Shown: one piece after another, positions 59,419 to 64,000 of the stretch | Layout of the letters: each line of letters opens with the position of its first letter | Position numbering within the stretch: position 1 is the stretch's first letter | NCBI RefSeq assembly: GCF_004210375.1 | Contig: NC_134835.1 | Coordinates: 72,818,447 to 72,882,446 of the forward strand | Source: Tachypleus tridentatus | Taxonomy: Eukaryota; Arthropoda; Merostomata; Xiphosura; Limulidae | Direction of reading: 5' to 3' | Length of the DNA: 64,000 nucleotides | Translations under genes and position numbers: made by a program | The notes under the pieces: generated by a model | The model's database searches: none | Told to the model about the DNA's origin: nothing | What the model saw: the letters and a program-made list of their open reading frames with translations, nothing else

Positions 59419-59729
59419 TGCACCAAACATACTCACCCTTTCAGCCATGGGGGCGTTATAATGGTACGGTCAATCTTGGCAAAAGAGTAGCCCAAGAGCT
59501 GGCGGTGGGTGGTGATGACTAGCTGCCTTCCCTCTAGTCTTACATTAGGGACGGCTACTCTTTGTCAACGTTACTCACCGCCAACTCTCGAGTTACTCTT
59601 TTGCCAACGAATAGTGGGGTTTTAACGCTCCCCCCAGGTTAAAGGCGAACGTGCTGGGCGACAGGGATTCGAATCCACGTCCCGCAGACTGCAACTCGAT
59701 CACCTTAATAACCAGGGCATGCCAGGCCC
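59419..59729. mobile_element. Inverted pair of SINE family 1 pieces
   Basis: 59,419-59,551 is plus-strand family 1 from CACCAAACATACTCACCC to CATTAGGGACGGCTA, without head or tail. It joins directly to 59,552-59,729, a minus-strand family 1 piece from TCACCGCCAACTCTCGAGTT back to a complete head ending AGGGCATGCCAGGCCCT. The two cores are complementary and could fold into a long hairpin. Confidence 0.75.
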
Positions 59730-60552
59730 TAAACGACTGTGCATAATTGGCTACGTTTTTATAGTATATCTTTGATGTAACTTTGGTTAAAATAATTAAA
59801 TACAGTTGCTGTTAGCTATTTTCCGTAGAAAGTGAAGGATGTTTCAATCAAAAAAAAGTTTTTTTATGAACCCATTTTATAAGAATCAAAAATACAACTT
59901 AATTTGTTCAAGCTGTATTTACTTTTTAGTTTCTTCAAGGCTGTACCTAGTATTGTAAAATGAGGTTTCGTCGTAACTTGTGCCGTACGAAATTGAATTG
60001 TACTCGTCTTTTACGTAGTTTCAAGTTTCTCAGTTTGCTTGATCTGAGTTACAGAGTGCGAAACTTCTTTTAACGTGTATAACTTCTGGTTTGTCTATGA
60101 TCTGAAATTTAAACATTTCCTGAGGGTAGTTTTTAAATTCGTTGATATATTTGATTAAATATAGAAAGAAGTCGAGTTTCCTTGTCATCACTTACACTTA
60201 GAGATAAGAACTTATGACAATAAAGTAAGGTTTCTAGTATTCCAGGAAAAGCACTTTTCGTTTATTCAGAAGAAAGCAACATGTTTTTGAAGTTCCATTT
60301 TCTACTCCTGTTTTCAGTAGATCTTTTCAACATTTTAATGCATTTTATATTAGTTTCAAGAATTATGTTCTAATCAAATGTTTAATACTGCATTCTTGAT
60401 GTTGGGTTCTGTGCTCACTTTAGGTTTTTCTTTACTGTTATGAATATACAGAGTGATCCAACGAGATATACCCCATTGATTTCTTAAGGGAAGTATAAAA
60501 TACACTAACGACACAAACATACATCACTGAAATAGCACAGTGGAAGTTAGAA
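59730..60552. other. No feature recognised
   Basis: AT-rich, without coding or repeat signal. Confidence 0.4.
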
Positions 60553-60709
60553 CAGTGTTTCCCAACCCAAAAGCTACTGTGATCTGGTTGATCTTTTGAA
60601 TATTCCACCGCGTTCCGCTAACATTTTAATTATTCATTTCTACAAATTACGGTGACATTTCGCGCCAAGACAAATAATGATCCGCATCTAGATGGTTGGG
60701 AAACAAAAG
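60553..60709. mobile_element. hAT-like MITE, 157 bp
   Basis: The left end CAGTGTTTCCCAACC and the right end GGTTGGGAAACAAAAG are inverted repeats over 12 perfect bases (TGTTTCCCAACC). The outermost bases of the right end have decayed. Flanks AGTTAGAA (60,545-60,552) and AGCTAGAA (60,710-60,717) form an 8-bp target duplication with one mismatch. CAGTG ends plus an 8-bp duplication are the hAT signature. No coding capacity. Confidence 0.75.
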
Positions 60710-60812
60710 AGCTAGAATACTTTCTTCCTTTATTCAAGCGAATCATCCCGTCAGTACGTCACCAAAAACCAAAATGATGTGTAGTTATTAAAGAACTCGT
60801 ATTCTCCCCATC

Positions 60813-61072
60813 GACCTGGCATTTCCTGCTGGTTAAGGTGCTGGACTCTCAATCTGACGGTTGCGGATTCAACCTTCACCGTCAGTGTGAACTTGTGAAC
60901 TTCACACGTTGGAGTGTTATAAAGTGACAGTCAGTCACACTATTCGTTAGTAAAGAGTAGCCCAAGAGTTGACGTGTGTGGTTGTTTAGTAGCTTGTTTT
61001 CCCTCTAGTTTACTTACGAAGGCTAATGCGGATAGCCTTCATGTAGTTTTGGGCGAAATTCTAAACGAATCA
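60813..61072 (+). mobile_element. SINE family 1, diverged
   Basis: Head GACCTGGCATTTCCTGCTGG, B-box-like GCGGATTCAACC, core (GTGACAGTCAGTCACACTAT; AGTAGCCCAAGAGTTGACG) and tail (ATGCGGATAGCCTTCATGTA, GTTTTGGGCGAAATTC) are in order. The A/C tail is short (TAAACGAATCAAAC). Confidence 0.75.
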
Positions 61073-61114
61073 AACTTATAAGAAATGGGTGGGATTACTT
61101 TTCCTTTTTATATA

Positions 61115-61190
61115 CAGGGTGTTCGGAAAGTCACTACAGTTTTGTCTGTTAATAAATATATAAGTATACAGTGACTTTCCGAACACCCTG
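61115..61190. mobile_element. Mariner-like MITE, 76 bp, perfect inverted repeats
   Basis: CAGGGTGTTCGGAAAGTCACT (61,115-61,135) is exactly repeated in inverse orientation at 61,170-61,190. TA flanks both sides (61,113-61,114 and 61,191-61,192), as expected for Tc1/mariner insertion. The 34-base middle is AT-rich. It has no transposase and must have been moved in trans. Perfect arms imply a young copy. Confidence 0.9.
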
Positions 61191-61194
61191 TAGT

Positions 61195-62125
61195 TGACAG
61201 GCTTTGTTTTTAATCAGTAAATAACTTACTAAGTGATTGATGTATAAATGTTTTTATATTTTAAGTTTAACTGTAGATTATTTATTATTCAAAATAAGTC
61301 ATTTATAAAGAAAATACCCGAATTAGAAAGTCTGGATTAAATGATTGAATCGTTCAAAGAGAGGAAGAACTTTAGAGACCTCAAACTTTGCGTCATAGTC
61401 CTTAAACCCCACATATCTTTTTCAAGAAGGTTGATAGAAAATAATTATTTTATTTTTCCTAATTCTTAATGACCCAGTGTGTGGTGGTTTTTCTGCCAAA
61501 TACTATTGAAAAAAAAAACAAAAATCAGGATGGTTCAGAAATCTTCCATAAAAGTTGCCAACATTGACATATTTTACACAAAATGAACAAAATTCAATAG
61601 GGTAGGGGGTCAAACATTTATTAGCCAGTCAAAGGAAATACGGATGGAAACAAAGAAATCGGATCCTCCCAGGATCCATGGAACAAGTTCTCAGAATACT
61701 AGAAAAGGTTTAAATATATAAAGTTTTGGAAATGACGTCAAAATAGTTAAAGAATTTTCGTGCATTCAAACACAAACACACACGGAAAATAGTCTGCGTT
61801 AAAAAGATTAAGTACATAATTTTGTACTATATTTTTTAATATTCAGGAAATGGAAACAGAAAAATTACTGGCCGCAGGAACGGTTAGGAAATAAAACTGG
61901 AAAATAAAGTTAATCATTTTCTATGTGCATTAGTGGAAAAGAGAAATTTAGAAAAAAAATAGATAATGTTAAAGTTAAAAATCGTATTATTACTCTTAAA
62001 TCCTTAAATTAAATTAAGTTTGGGAAAAGGCCGCAAAAAAGCAGTGGAAAAAATATTTATGATTCTGCAATAAAAAATGTCTGAAACAAAAAACAGGCAC
62101 AGACACAGTCGATCAGTAAAATAAT
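61195..62125. other. No coding feature; possible body of a non-autonomous element
   Basis: AT-rich with A-runs and no frame of interest. If the terminus at 62,130-62,160 is a Helitron end, part of this stretch would be its body, but I cannot find the 5' TC end. Confidence 0.3.
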
Positions 62126-62129
62126 CTAA

Positions 62130-62160
62130 TAACCCGAGCAAAGCCGAGTAGTTTGGCTAG
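62130..62160 (+). mobile_element. Possible Helitron 3' terminus
   Basis: AACCCGAGCAAAGCCGAGTA followed by GTTTGGCTAGT resembles Helitron ends: a small GC hairpin close to a terminal CTAG before T. The hairpin is imperfect and the 5' end was not found, so this is tentative. Confidence 0.35.
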
Positions 62161-62953
62161 TTATTTTATATTTTCTGTCGTGTATTGCTTATGAAATGTT
62201 AAACAATTCAATAAAAAGCGGTACACTTTTGTTTGACACGTTAACATTCTTAACAAGGTATGTTGCCAGTAGCGAAAATATTTCACTTAAGTTCTAGTCG
62301 TAATTTGTTGTTTTATTTTATTTTACTGTTTCAAGCGCTTAATATTTCGTTTAGAATTACAACGTTATTGATCTGTAAAATAAGCTATTTGTGAACATCA
62401 CTGACTACATAAGACTTATTTTATTTGTCACTGTTTCAACAACGTTTTCACGCTCCATTTTGATAATTCGCAACAAATTGTTGCTTAGTGATAAAACTGT
62501 CACCTGGCTGGATTTAGGTCAACTATGGTGTTTATGTTGAATACTTAACATTCACGTTAATTTGTTAGAAAGTGTTTTTTAATCTTTTATTTTGTTTATA
62601 ACTTCCATGATATAACAGAAAAATAATTTCATTCAGAAGTTTTGTAAGACTGAGTTGTAACCAAAAACAAAACAATTTTTAAGTAGTTTTTAAGCTAAGC
62701 CTTAAGTTACGATTATGTATTAGGCCGAATGGTTAAATTAGACTGCAAATAGGTCTATGATTACTGACGTTATATAGTCAATATTTAAAGTTTTAAGTGG
62801 TGAATGAATATTAATTAATATTATTTTGGTATCTTTAATACATATATTACCTATTTGGCCTTAAAATATAAAGAAAAATAAACGTTTATTATTACAAAAT
62901 ATTTCTTATTCTTTGTACAGGCAAGAGTTAAATTTATTTGTTACAACATCCTC
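62161..62953. other. No feature recognised
   Basis: AT-rich, without frame, repeat or RNA signal I can name. Confidence 0.4.
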
Positions 62954-62965
62954 ACTATGTTTTCT

Positions 62966-63244
62966 TGTTTGTTTGTTTTTCGAATTTCGCACAAAGCTAC
63001 TCGAGGGCTATCTGTGCTAGCCGTCCCTAATTTAACAGTGTAAGACCAGAGGGAAGGCAGCTAGTCATCACCACCCACCGCCAACTCTTGGGCTACTCTT
63101 TTACCAACGAATAGTGGGATTGACTGTCACAAGTTAACGCCCCCACGGCTGAAAGGGCGAGCATGTTTGGCGCGATCGGAATGCGAACCCGCGACCCTCA
63201 GATTACGAGTCGCACGCCTTAACATGCTTGGCCATGCCGGGCCT
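62966..63244 (-). mobile_element. SINE family 1, young full-length copy
   Basis: Minus-strand head GGCCCGGCATGGCCAAGCAT, B box GGTTCGCATTCC, full core, tail AGCACAGATAGCCCTCGAGT, then AGCTTTGTGCGAAATTCG and (AAAC)n. A perfect 12-bp duplication ACTATGTTTTCT (62,954-62,965 and 63,245-63,256) flanks it. The 66-codon minus frame crossing it is chance. Confidence 0.92.
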
Positions 63245-63256
63245 ACTATGTTTTCT

Positions 63257-64000
63257 AATTCTTGACATTGAAAAGGCTCAATAGTTCTTAGTCTCTTTAC
63301 AGGGTGCACACACACACTTTTGTCCACGATAACATTTCATTTTTACTAAAAATGTAACAATTAAAGAATTACTTCGAGACTGACGAAATAAGTGAATAGT
63401 AGGTGCATTTTGGAGATGTTTTGATTAAATTTTGTAATTTTCATTAATCATTCAAAAATTGTTTCCCGTCTGTTTTGACAGGTTTTTATGTTAGTGATTT
63501 GTATATTTTTCAAGGATTTACTTAGATTTTTACTTTTAGTAGAAATTTAACATATTCACAATGGGAACCACCTATAAAATTATAGAGCTTAAATAATTAT
63601 GGGAATTTCTCGATTGATATAATTTGAAAAACGTTTATGCTCAACGTAGAATTTAAAATATGTGTTTATATGGCAGTTTTCTATAAAACTATGGTTATTA
63701 ACTAAAAATTATAAAATATACTTTAATTAGAATGTCAAGTACGTGTTTGTTTTCAGTATTGTTGTCTTCAGTGAGGGATAAATTGTATATCGACCAGTTT
63801 AAGAACACGTAAATCGATGTGTACGTACGTATATCTAAAAATATAATTTGTGATTTGAAGATAAAACTTACTACTAGTATATAGTATGTATATACTGCTA
63901 TACATTTATTTTAATATCTGCGTTTGTTTCAGTTTGATGCATGTGACGTCTATTGTTGTATGCGTTATTATAAATTGTATTTTTTTTTTGTATATTAGAT
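63257..64000. other. No feature recognised
   Basis: AT-rich to the window end, with no coding or repeat signal. Confidence 0.4.

Noticed and set aside
1-64000. CRISPR arrays, operons, bacterial promoters
   Set aside because: The window is clearly animal DNA (SINEs, LINEs, hAT, MITEs, no dense coding). No regularly spaced identical repeats with unique spacers are seen.

Overview
This is an AT-rich, intron- or intergenic-type window from an animal genome. The dominant repeat is a tRNA-headed SINE with a constant core and an (AAAC)n tail. I associate this repeat with chelicerates, in particular horseshoe crabs (Xiphosura). That taxon call rests on recollection and was not searched. I found no host protein-coding gene I would defend; nearly all recognisable coding sequence is transposon-derived and broken.

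Layout. 0-11.7 kb holds SINEs, one ~820-bp LTR-like element and degenerate minisatellites. 11.8-15.25 kb is a decayed CR1-like LINE on the minus strand with esterase (SGNH), APE endonuclease and RT regions in order. 15.3-22.2 kb holds two more copies of the ~820-bp LTR-like element, several SINEs and a minus-strand non-LTR RT (19.3-20.5 kb) split by a SINE. 23.0-24.5 kb is a frameshifted copy of a repetitive arthropod ORF family. 28-44.5 kb is visibly CpG-poor and holds two CR1-like RT fragments, two DIRS-like RT remnants and a decayed RNase H-bearing LINE (copy A). Copy A contains a 5S rRNA 3' half joined to a tRNA-like head. 45.2-53.27 kb is the best element: a second, CpG-retaining copy (B) of the same LINE. 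It has a CCHC-type ORF1 and an APE-RT-RNase H-CCHC ORF2, and its 5' UTR is interrupted by a complete 2,027-bp hAT transposon with a perfect 8-bp target duplication. 53.3-64 kb is mostly unassigned, with SINEs, a 101-bp two-copy repeat, a mariner-like MITE, a hAT-like MITE and a possible Helitron end.

How it fits together. Both SINE families and LINE B end in a similar tail (GCRCAGAT..GCC....GCTTTGTGC plus a short A/C repeat), which fits SINE mobilisation by this LINE's machinery. LINE B also has two tandem 3'-UTR hairpins with compensatory base changes. The CpG contrast between LINE copies A and B fits copy A lying in a methylated domain, possibly the body of an unseen host gene.
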